The notes beneath the pieces were generated by a model. It searched no databases and was not told where the DNA came from. It saw only the letters and a program-made list of their open reading frames with translations. This document shows, piece by piece, positions 12,361 to 21,340 of a stretch of DNA of 64,000 nt. Origin of the DNA: Blasia pusilla (Eukaryota; Marchantiophyta; Marchantiopsida; Blasiales); NCBI GenBank assembly GCA_050084515.1, contig CM114274.1, positions 23,498,001 through 23,562,000 of the forward strand. The letters are read 5' to 3'. The translations under genes were made by a program, and so were the position numbers. Numbering within the stretch: the first letter of the stretch is position 1; each line of letters opens with the position of its first letter.

Positions 12361-13113
12361 CAAGGTTGCACACGGACAAAGTCGGTGTCCATGAACTTAT
12401 GTCCGTCCTATGGACGAACATGTCCGTGCGGGCTCGGGCACCCGGGCGCGGGGCCCGTACTTGAGCCCGCACCCATTACGTGGCATGCAGCCGGGCCTAG
12501 GGCTGGCTCGAGGCCCGCCCTAAGCTGGGATCCAAGCTCAAGGCCCAACCCACAAAATTTGGTCCGTTGAACCAAATTTCGATCCAGCAGACCAAAATTT
12601 GGTCGGCAAGACAGAAATTTTGCAGGCTCTGAGCCCGCGCTTTCCCGCTTGGAACCCTCACCTGCTTGCGCCCTACTTGCGCCGTGCCTACGTCTGTGCG
12701 CTTGGAGCCTGCCAAGCCCGTGCCCAATCATCCATAAGCCCGATCCTACCTTCCCTAGCCCGAGCCAGCCGAGCCCGAGCCCGTGCCTGCCTGCCTACTC
12801 TCAACCCGCACCTGCACGCACGGAGCTCACGCCTACCTAGAGCCCACGCCTGATCGCCTCAAGCCCGCGCCCAATCAATGGAGAGCCCGCGCCTTCTTGC
12901 CCTAACCTGTGCGTGCCTGCCTGAGCTCGCGCCTGCCTGGCTCAAGCCCACACCAGCCCACTTGGAGCCCGCACTTGCCCGCCTTGTTTCCTGCCTAGAG
13001 CCCACCCTGCAGGCCCAAGCAACGGGTGCGGGCTTCGTGAGCCCGGGTCTACGTGGCGAGCTCGAATGCAGGCCCGGGTGCGGTCCATGCATATCCGTTT
13101 CCGTGCAACCTTG
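12361..13113. mobile_element. Non-autonomous hAT-type element, 753 bp, exact 8-bp target duplication
   Basis: It starts CAAGGTTGCACACGG and ends CCGTGCAACCTTG, which are terminal inverted repeats. AGAGGGAG occurs exactly on both sides (12,353-12,360 and 13,114-13,121). An 8-bp duplication with CA..TG ends is the signature of the hAT superfamily. The subterminal zone holds repeated GTCC/GGAC words in both orientations (for example GTCCGTCCTATGGAC). The interior is a GC-rich array of degenerate AGCCCG-containing units (about 12,625-13,060) that creates long accidental frames on both strands. No transposase is encoded. Confidence 0.8.
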
Positions 13114-13174
13114 AGAGGGAGAGTGTGACTGAGTGTCCCCCCTTATTACTACTTCTAGGGTTCTCCGGGAAAAC

Positions 13175-13445
13175 CAAGGTTTGCACATGGACAAAGATCT
13201 TGTCCGTGGACTTATGTCCAACAGACATGTCCCCCGGGTACCCGCGGCCTGCATCAATATCTAAGCCTGCATCCGAGCCTTCCCAAAACCCGCCACATAG
13301 ACCCGGGATGACAGAGCCCACACCCATTGCGGGGCTTGCCGTGATGGGTATGGGATCTGTAAGCCCGGGTGTACGCGACGGGCTTGAGTGCAATCTCGAC
13401 ATGTCTAATGATATGTCCAAACTTGTCTGTTTCCTTGCAACCTTG
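13175..13445. mobile_element. Non-autonomous hAT-type element, 271 bp
   Basis: It starts CAAGGTTTGCACATGG and ends TTGCAACCTTG. The flanks GGGAAAAC (13,167-13,174) and GGGAAACC (13,446-13,453) agree at 7 of 8 positions, a slightly decayed target duplication. The subterminal GTCC words and the AGCCCGGGTGT-type interior are shared with the 753-bp element only 61 bp away. No coding capacity. Confidence 0.7.
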
Positions 13446-13495
13446 GGGAAACCCCATCTTCCTCATTGTCCCCCTTGGACCATTGATTTTGGCCC

Positions 13496-13790
13496 CACGG
13501 TTGCACGGAAACAGAAAAGTCCACAAACATGACAAATCGGGCCCATGCTTGGGTATTTTAATGCCCGAGTTGCCCATGCAGACTTTGGACCGGGAATAGG
13601 TGCGGGCCTAGGAGCAAAAGGCATGTGGGCCCATAGTGGGCGCGATGTAGGTGGCGAGTCCAATGCCACGCGTGCTCCTTGCAGGCTAGTGCGGGCCCCT
13701 GTGGGCCTAGCACAAGCCCAAGCTTAGGCCCTCATCCTCCCTGCATCCGACCCTAACGCAACAACCCTCACTGAGGCCTAGGCTCGTGCA
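13496..13790. repeat. One-ended hAT-type fragment
   Basis: CACGGTTGCACGGAAACAG at 13,496 resembles the 5' terminus of the neighbouring hAT-type elements. It is followed by the same kind of GC-rich 'gggccc'-word interior. No matching 3' terminus could be found nearby. It may be a truncated copy, or the left end of the element that once carried the transposase relic that follows. Confidence 0.4.
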
Positions 13791-13796
13791 AGGCTA

Positions 13797-15583
13797 TTGA
13801 AAAAGTCCTTACATGAATATGGAATACCATTCAATGTAGTACGACAAGATGCTTTCAAACAATAAATCTTGGCAACAAAAAAGGTGAAGGGTTACTCAGG
13901 TCCTAGTTATAATTCCTTACGCACCATTCTTCCTGAGAAATGTGTGGGAAAGCTGAAGGAAAAGGTTGATGCCGTATTGGATAATTTGCCTTTGGGGGGC
14001 CACAATCATCACATGTGCTTGGACCAATGTAAGGAGCGAATCTTAAGTGAACATCATGGTCATGTATCCATAAGATGAGGTCATGACCGAGTCTATAGAC
14101 ACGATGGAGGAATCCCAAACAATTGAATGGTTGGCATGTCACATAGAGAGGACTATCATGTGCATAGGTCCTAAGATTGTGTTGTAACTTGTGACAAGAA
14201 ACGCTAGCAATGAGCAAGCAACAGGGAAGCTTATTGAAGCAAAGTTTCCTCACATACTTTGGGGTGGATGTGTATCACATTCTCTTGATGTGGTATGTAA
14301 TAAATGGGGAAAATGGCCTTTGATGGATAGAATTTTTGCACAACCTTGTGAGATGGTAGTATTTGTGAAGAAAAGAACTTAGGTGATGGCCAAATTCATG
14401 GAAACCAATCTGGTGAAGAGACAATTGTGCTTTTTGCTAATACATAGTTTGCGACAAACTTTATAATCTTGGGATGTGTCTTAGAATTCAGGCAGACGTT
14501 CCATGTCATGGTTTCCAAAAATGCTCATAGGGAGTATTTCAATGGAAGGGATACAAGGCAAAGGGAGAAGACACAAGAAATTGAGACTACTGTGGCTAAT
14601 CATGATTTTTGGACAGAAGGTGAAGAGTTTTTTGCTATAGCTCTGCCAACTATTACTGTGTTGAGAGAGTATGATGGTCATAAACCAATGATGGGCGTAT
14701 TGATCGCAGTGTATTTGAGATAATGGAAGAGACCTACTTTTTTCCTATAGCTCCATGGCTTGGTGTGGGTGGAAGGCGTCGCCTTTTTTTAGTGATAATA
14801 TCTAGTTATGAAAATGGTTAATGTTATTTCCAAGCATAAGGCCTAGGCATAGTCCACAATAAATTACATGCAATAGGTTATATTATTATCTCGTACAACC
14901 GTCTTGATAGTATTCAAGACGTCACTTGAAGTTTTGAGTGTATGAGAGACCTCAAAAAATATCTGAAACTCTATGCAAATTGGGTGCAAGGCCTAGATAT
15001 CAACAAGGCTAATTTTTATGTAGCTACTTGTTTGCGAGAGTTGGGAAATATTATGAACCATTAGGAACTATTTGTGGATGAGTTTGGTAGGTAAGTTCTG
15101 ATTCACTTAGCCTGTACAATTAGTGGAGCATGCAATGTCAAGGTACCTAGGCCAACATTGAGCTCTTTGGCTAAGTCTATATTAGCACAAGTGGTCTCTT
15201 CCTCTTCAATAGAGAGAAATTGGAATACTTATGGTTTTATCCATAATAGGCACAAGAATAAATTGACCAATAAGCGTTCTAGGGATTTGATATACATCTA
15301 TACAAACTCAAGGTTTGGAGACAAGGGTGTTTTTTGGAAATCAAGACTAACATTGTTGTACCATCAATACTTCTCCGAAACGGATGGACATGAAGAAGGT
15401 AGAAGGGTTGTACAAGATGGTAGGGAGTTCAACTTACATACAAGAAACCATGATGGTAATCATGAAGACAACCTCGACTTACAAGATGAGGATCTAAAGG
15501 ATGTGGATGTGTTATGTGGAGTATATGCCACCAAAGGGAGGCAGGATACCCATTTAGGCGACGAGGAAAACTTTGGGTTATAG
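13797..15583 (+). pseudogene. hAT-superfamily transposase relic
   Basis: hAT transposase blocks appear in the right order but in changing frames. They are YGIPFNVVRQDAF (13.81 kb), YSGPSYNSLRT (13.89 kb), VTRNASNEQATGKLIEAKFP followed by CVSHSLDVV (14.19-14.29 kb), FATNFIILG with a frame-joined continuation (14.46 kb), and HDFWTEGEEFF followed by LREYDGHKPMMG (14.60-14.69 kb). The C-terminal dimerisation motif SSSSIERNWNTYGFIHNRHKNK with RSRDLIYI lies at 15.2-15.3 kb. In known hAT proteins this last block mediates dimerisation next to the final catalytic glutamate. An in-frame stop lies at 13,863-13,865 and several more follow, with frame changes near 14.1, 14.4 and 14.7-15.15 kb. It cannot make an active enzyme. 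It lies among hAT-type non-autonomous elements and could be their former autonomous partner. Confidence 0.8.
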
Positions 15584-16691
15584 TGTCACAGAGGTGTGTG
15601 TTTCTTCCAAGACTTAGCTTTAAGGGAGGCAAAAAGATGACTATGTAATGGAAAATTGGATTCGAGAGCATGAGAAAAAGCAACAAGAGATCACTTTAAT
15701 GCAAGCAAATACAACTTCCATTTTGGCTAACACTACGTATGACATTGATATTGTTACATCGATCAAAATTCAAAATTATTCCACTAAGTCTGGTGAATTT
15801 TGAAGAGATTCTCCTCCACAATGATTGAATGTTCAAAGACTGGAATTGGTGGAAGAGCCTAGTGACAATGAGGTTCTCATACTTGTTCTTCCAAACTCTC
15901 ATCCTATCAATAATCGCATGGATAGTTCAAAATTTTCCTTTAAGGATGAAATAATTCCAATACGAAATCTTTGCCGATCCACTCAAATTAGAAATCTTGA
16001 GCATCCAATCACCGCATACATCTAAAGCCATCTAATCCAACCATGGACATAGAGTAGTAGAGTGACTGGTGATGTTAGCATTACGGATTAGTAAATATTT
16101 TTCGTGAAGAAGTGTTATAACTTGTAAGAAGTGCTCTAACTTGTAAGAATGTCAATTTTTAGACATTCCTTTTTGTCATTTCCTTGATAATAAAGCATCA
16201 AATTCCATATAAGCTCAAATCGAAAAGTACCGTTTTGAGGAGAGAAGATTTGGTTGCACTCATAATTTTGGAAAATCTTTGTATGAAAGTAAGATATATA
16301 GAAAACTACTAAAAAAGTGTGAGTGATGGGATACGACTCTCACACTCACACACCATCATGGAGAACAAAATTTTTCCATGAGAGAATGTCATTTGAGTGG
16401 AGGTTGGTCTCCTTCTCAATTATATAAGGTATATATAATGCAACCCTAACCCTAATCCTAGCCATAGTCTTGAGTCTAACTATGTCCGCCTAAAAGAGAG
16501 AAAGAGTAAGAAATATTTATCTATAGTCAAAATCCTTGAATGTATGCAGGTGTCTCCATGTAAAAAGTGCACCCTATGCATAACACGCATTGGTGCACTG
16601 CCTCCAATAGTTCATATGTCTCAAATTGATGCCAACCAGGGCACAATTCAGAAATAGGCCGAGATCAGATTGCAAAAACAAAAGGAGATTC
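15584..16691. other. No gene recognised
   Basis: The sequence is AT-rich with short frames only. A TGCAACCCTA word at 16,439 resembles a hAT 3' terminus at 8 of 10 positions but has no matching target duplication, and a short AACCCTAACCCTAA string follows it. No RNA gene or promoter could be supported. Confidence 0.45.
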
Positions 16692-16956
16692 GTCACATCT
16701 TATTTTGATGTAGGTAGAGTTCTATTGCGTTGACGACATAGAGAGTCAATGGGTTGTACGGGTGTAACTTCGTCCCAGGATGTCGGATGAGGTTAGCGAT
16801 AGGTATATTGTGTCAGGAATGTCGTTTATGGTGATTTCCCTATTTTGGTTCTAGTCTCTCAGATGACCCGTTGACCAAATCAATGGTCACCCAATAACCC
16901 GTGCATGCAGGTTATCATTGGGAGAGCTTTTTTTGGGGGAAGGGTCTTTTGGCTCT
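16692..16956 (+). repeat. LTR-B, 5' part
   Basis: From the terminus-like GTCACATCTTATTTTGATG the sequence follows the LTR-B copy at 52,395-52,994 (same order of words, opposite strand). It stops after GGGTCTTTTGGCTCT, directly before the start of LTR-A. A plus-strand 3' part of LTR-B reappears at 23,063, so the two may be halves of one LTR separated by the rearranged element between them. Confidence 0.55.
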
Positions 16957-17201
16957 TGTCACATATGAGTAGCCGGTAGGCCGAGATCTATCGTGGATAG
17001 GGCGTAGGAGCCAACGACTTATCTTGAGTGTAACTTTGTCCCAGAGTATCGGATGAGGTTGAGGATAGGTCCATTGTGTCAAGAACGTTGTTTCTGATAA
17101 CTTTCATGTTAAGGTCTTTCACAACCGGGTGACTTGTTGACCAGGTCACCCGCCCCTAGTAACCTGTGTGCGTAGGTTACCAAGGGGATAGCTATTTTTA
17201 G

Positions 17202-17236
17202 GGGAAGAGCCTTTTGGCTCTTAAAAGGCTCTTCCC
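17202..17236 (+). promoter_or_regulatory. Promoter-proximal inverted repeat in LTR-A
   Basis: Perfect 14-bp arms (GGGAAGAGCCTTTT and its complement) with a 7-nt loop, ending 5 bp before the TATA box. Equivalent structures sit at 22,789-22,812 and 23,063-23,126, so the arrangement is kept in the family. Its role is unknown. Confidence 0.6.
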
Positions 17237-17240
17237 AATC

Positions 17241-17250
17241 CTATATAAGA
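17241..17250 (+). promoter_or_regulatory. LTR-A TATA box
   Basis: CTATATAAGA just downstream of the inverted repeat, in the position expected at the U3/R border of a gypsy LTR. The inverted copy has the same word on the minus strand at 22,775-22,784. Confidence 0.5.
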
Positions 17251-17912
17251 GAGGAAGATTGCTTTCCTAAGCCATCTTTCTCATGTTGGGCCGTTGGAGC
17301 ACCTCTCTTGTACGTGTGTGAGATAGGACTAGGAGCGTCAGGATTCCTTGATAGCACAGAGTGGACAAGGCTCGATATGCCAATATAGATTGAGGAGTGG
17401 AGTTTTAGGCCGGGTGTGCCGTTTTTACTACTCTTTATTTGTACATGAGAAAGATGTCAGGGGCTGGTGGGAATTCGTTGTTTGCAGGTAGGCAAGTGAG
17501 TTGCCCTGGTCGGGAGCCCCAGGAGACGCGTGTGTTGTGGGTGTTGGTCATTTTTAGATTCGGAAGGCCGTGGGTGGTAGCGTTGTCCATTTTTCTAAGA
17601 TTTTTTCTGGTGCCGATTGACAGGAGATAGAAGCTGAGTGTAGCAGGAAGTGTGGCGTCGGGTGTACGCGAGTGAGGGTCAGGAAATTAGGTCACGGATA
17701 GGCGCGGACGGGCAGCAACGGTCACGGATGGGCGACAACGGGCGCGGACGTCCCGCTTCCTCCCCTCCCCCCACCTTCCCCCCTGCCCGAGGTAGGAGGC
17801 GCGCATAGGGCTGGTGCGGATTGATAGGGGACAACAGCTGAGTGTAGCAGGAAGTGTGGCGTCCCGCGGGCACAGGACGGCCCTTCCCCCTTCCCCTCCC
17901 CCCACCTTCCCC

Positions 17913-19583
17913 CCTACCCGAGAGAGTGCTTGGCTGTAGTGTGGGCGGTGGCACATTTGAGGTACTATTTATTCGGAAACCCTTTCACACTTATCACTGA
18001 TCATCAACCCTTGAGGTGGTTGATGGAGTCCGACAAGCTTACGGAAAAGCTTGCCATGTGGGCTCTATTACTACAGGAGTATGAGTTTGAGGTGGTTCAT
18101 AGGCTAGGTTGGCTGAACCAAGATGCGGATGGGTTGAGTCATAACCCATGTCTGAGTCAGAGAGACAATAGAGGAGCTTGATGGCACGGAGAGAGTGATG
18201 AGGAGATGGTGCCCGGTTGGCATGCATGTGCCTATCTTTGTTGGTTGACTATGGCAGGTCAGCCACAGCTGATGACTCTAGTGGTGGGGTTGGATGATGA
18301 GTCTTTGGATCCAGAGGTCAGTGAGGAGGCAACAAGTGGTTGTGATATCCATGACGACGTGGAGGTTGTGGAGTTCTTGCGCACTGGCGTCATAGCGAGC
18401 ATAGTGAGTGCTAGGGAGCGGGATCGGATTCTACAACGAGCCAGGAGGTTCAGGTGGGAAGGGACTCACATTTTGCAGGTATGGGGAGATGGTAGGATAG
18501 GAGTGGTACCTCATCCTTACCAGCAAGCACGTGTAGTGCGACATGCCTATGAGGAGTTGGGACATTTTGGAGTAAAGCATAGTTACAGCTTACTCCATGT
18601 TCAGTATTAGTGGCGCGGCGTGTTTACTGGGGAACAATAGTTTTTGGCCAGATGTATGGTATGTGACAGAGTGCAAGCATCCTTCAATGCTCCCACTCCG
18701 TAGTTACATCCTTTTCCGATTATGGGTTTAGGTTATCGGTGGAGTTTAGACTTTGCACGACCTTTGCCATTGACGGGGCGTCATCATAGGTACGTGTTGG
18801 TCATGGTGGAGCATTTCTCCAAGTGGATAGAGTTGGTGGCACTACCCGACAAGGCGAGCGAGGGAACAACTTATGCGTTTCTAGATTGTGTGCTTAGTCA
18901 CTTTGGTGCACCGACGGAGGCGTTGACTGACATGGCGTTGACCTCATAGGCATGTCGCACTACACGTGCTCGCTGGTAAGGATGAGGTACCACTCCTATC
19001 CTACCATCTCCCCATACCTGCAAAATGTGAGTCCCTCCCCACCTGAACCTCCTGGCTCGTTGTAGAATCCGATCCCGCTCCCTAGCACTCACTATGCTCG
19101 CTATGACGCCAGTGCGCAAGAACTCCACAACCTCCACGTCGTCATGGATATCACAACCACTTGTTGCCTCCTCACTGACCTCTGGATCCAAAGACTCATC
19201 ATCCAACCCCACCACTGGAGTCATCAGCTATGGCTGACCTGCCATAGTCAACCAACAAAGATAGGCACATGCATGCCAACCGGGCACCATCTCCTCATCA
19301 CTCTCTCCGTGCCATCAAGCTCCTCTATTGTCTCTCTGACTCAGACATGGGTTACGACTCAACCCATCCGCATCCTGGTTCAGCCAACCTAGCCTATGAA
19401 CCACCTCAAACTCATACTCCTGTAGTAATAGAGCCCACATGGCAAGCTTTTCCGTAAGCTTGTCGGACTCCATCAACCATCTCAAGGGTTGATGATCAGT
19501 GATAAGTGTGAAAGGGTTGCCGAATAAATAGTACCTCAAATGTGCCACCGCCCACACTACAGCCAAGCACTCTCTCGGGTAGG
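17913..19583. repeat. Large inverted duplication of gypsy pol (642-bp arms, 387-bp spacer)
   Basis: 17,913-18,554 and the reverse complement of 18,942-19,583 are nearly identical over 642 bp with no length difference; by eye I see about ten substitutions (roughly 98% identity). Both arms carry the same RNase H and integrase zinc-region coding sequence. The spacer (18,555-18,941) carries integrase zinc and core sequence present only once. This is a quasi-palindrome made from one retroelement, not two independent insertions that merely face each other. Confidence 0.85.
17930..18941 (+). pseudogene. Gypsy pol fragment: RNase H plus integrase (plus strand)
   Basis: The frame at 17,930-18,181 carries the RNase H signature TDHQPLRWL and the terminal DADGLS motif. 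The frame at 18,206-18,610 carries the RNase H to integrase linker and the start of the zinc-binding region (GHFGVKHSYSLL). After stops near 18.61 kb, CMVCDRV supplies the CxxC of the zinc domain. The frame at 18,722-18,949 carries the integrase core (SLDFA with the first catalytic Asp, HFSKWIELVALP, and LTD with the second). The core is cut right after the second Asp, where the inverted arm begins, so the catalytic Glu region is absent. It is a dead fragment. Confidence 0.8.
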
Positions 19584-20028
19584 AGCTGTACTTTGCCTGT
19601 GCAATGTTGTTCGATCGGCTCGCGTGAGCCACAACGAACTCCCTCTCCTCGTCATCCCTCTGAGTAAGCACTGCTCCTAGACCCAACATGCTCCAATCCG
19701 TATCTAACTGGAATGGGCGACCCCTAATCGGTCTCTTTTAAATGGGTGAGGACATCAACTTTTCCTAGAGCTCCTGAAATGCTCGCTCCCGATCATCTCT
19801 CCACAACCAAATGTGATCAAGTCTAGTCAACAAGGTCAAAAACTTTGCGATCGTACTTAAACCCTTGATATACCGTCGATAGAAGTTTTCCAGTCCAAGA
19901 AACACTCGGACTCGACTCACATCTGTAGGGCGTGGAATCTGAGTAAGAGCCCGGTACCCGCCTTGCTCTCTAGGCACACTGGCCCACTCCTGTGGTACAG
20001 GTGCTCGCTGTGACACTAGTGGGGTCAC
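18942..20028 (-). pseudogene. Gypsy pol fragment: RT C-terminus, RNase H, integrase start (minus strand)
   Basis: Read on the minus strand, 20,028-19,765 encodes the RT-RNase H joining region (PRPTDVSRVRVFLGLENFYR, RYIKGLS). 19,689-19,315 encodes RNase H (TDHQPLRWL, DADGLSR), and 19,224-18,942 the linker before the integrase zinc finger. The reverse transcriptase catalytic core and the protease are missing: the sequence upstream of the joining region (20,030 and above) is gag. A deletion of gag-pol middle sequence therefore preceded or accompanied the inversion. A frame change lies near 19.7-19.76 kb. Confidence 0.75.
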
Positions 20029-20034
20029 CGTCGA

Positions 20035-20932
20035 TCATGGACCCGTCGACTCTCGAGAAAATCCAGCGGTCACTATGTGCTCCTCACTCATGTTGAGCTC
20101 AATACGCTCAGACAACTCAAAGACCACCTTCAATGTGGGCCTCACTGTGTGAATCAGCACCGCATCTCGGACTCTCCTCCGTAGTTCTCGATCCAGAATT
20201 CCATACCAATACTGGACTGACTGCGTCTTAGTCACTCCATACGTAGCAATGATCAGCCTCCTCATGCGTGTGAATGCCTCTCTCAGACTCTCATCCGGTC
20301 GTCGCTGAAAAATCCTCTAGACTCTTTAACTTGTTGGTGCGTACGCCCTGGTAGCTCTTCCCCAACTGTTGAAAGAACTCCATTGTGGGACTGAAGCTAG
20401 GTGGCCCTCTACCACTAGAGGTCTCTGCCACATCACGTGTCTCAGTGCCCTCCTCTCCATCTAGTCTCCGGGCTAATGGTGTGGATCTCTCTCCTCTCAC
20501 GATCCCATCATATGTCTCGCGGCCACTAGTGGACACATACCCTAGAGGCCAATACATCCTCCAGGCATCGATCTCTACTGAATATAGTGATCAAAACTCC
20601 ATGTAGTCATCCATGGGAGGACCCTCCAAGTGCTGGAACAACCCCTTCCATGCCATGAAAGCGTTGAATCGTGTCGGGGTTCGTATCTCCTGGAAGTCGC
20701 ACCACGTGTCGAACTCCTGGATAAAATCATCTAAGTCGATGGTGCCCACTGCACCCGAGAAACGACGCATGCCTCGATGGCCCATGCCGTCCATCTCCTG
20801 CCGAGTGATACTGCCTCCGTGTGTGATCTCTTCACCAGACCCGGTGTCTAGTGATGAAAATCCAGCCACAGATGGATGTCGAGGTAGTTGCTCGCTGGTA
20901 ACCCCTCGATATCTCACTCCACTCCGTATCAC
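20035..20932 (-). pseudogene. Gypsy gag relic (minus strand)
   Basis: Three frames (20,932-20,591, 20,557-20,291, 20,265-20,035) form one decayed gag. The first carries an acidic patch and a DDFIQEFDTWCDFQ..FNAFMAWKGL block typical of plant gypsy gag helices. The third carries IATYGVTKTQSVQYWYGILDR followed by basic residues. No zinc knuckle is seen; the reading runs straight into the RT joining region at 20,030 because of the deletion. The protein would have been the capsid/nucleocapsid precursor. Confidence 0.55.
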
Positions 20933-21340
20933 ACCACTAGTACTGCTCGCACTACCCGGTTCTTCTGAACCTTGGAAGAATGCCGTGATGACAACCTTGT
21001 CTCACCCGCTCAAGCACTCACACTCATCGAGAGTCTCCCACACTCCTCACTAGCTCACCTATGCTAACATCAATCCCGTGATGACACACTCGGCCTCATG
21101 CACACTCAACACTCGAGCTCACCATGAGCCTCCCAACTGACTCACCTAATATAGCAACACTCTCGGGTCATACATGCAACCTCTACGCGGAAACCGCCGT
21201 ATATCCACCAACATGCTACACCTGAAAAGAATCTACACTCGTCACCATCACTTCGCCCTCCTAGCACCAGCTACTACCTGATACCCAACACTCTCAATCA
21301 CACACGACAAGTGCGGGAAAAGGGACTCGAATGGGTAACC
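20933..21340 (-). repeat. Gypsy 5' leader between LTR-A and gag
   Basis: On the minus strand this untranslated leader precedes gag. The stretch 21,035-21,325 is clearly homologous to 52,120-52,394 (shared words CACTCCTCACTAGCT, CCTATGCTAA, CTACTACC.GATACCCAA, AAGTGCGGGAAAAGGG). In the second copy this leader sits directly next to a 600-bp LTR-B, which links the LTR families and the gag/pol family. Confidence 0.6.

Larger units (their letters stand above)
16957..17912 (+). repeat. LTR-A, plus orientation, left end of the rearranged gypsy element
   Basis: It starts TGTCACATATGAGTAGCC. The same LTR lies inverted at the far end (start at 23,057 on the minus strand). It contains a promoter-proximal inverted repeat (17,202-17,236), a TATA box (CTATATAAG, 17,241) and the AGAAAGATGTCAGGGGCTGG block at 17.45 kb. 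The last 280 bp hold local duplications: GCTGAGTGTAGCAGGAAGTG occurs at about 17,633 and 17,837, and TCCCCTCCCCCCACCTTCC at about 17,761 and 17,892. The 3' boundary of the LTR itself is not resolved. Confidence 0.6.

Noticed and set aside
12385-13669. Several overlapping 60-160 codon frames on both strands
   Set aside because: They arise from a GC-rich array with few stop codons; residues are Pro/Ala/Arg-rich on all frames and none resembles a protein family.
16439-16460. Interstitial telomere-like string AACCCTAACCCTAA
   Set aside because: Only about two units; too short to mean telomeric origin.
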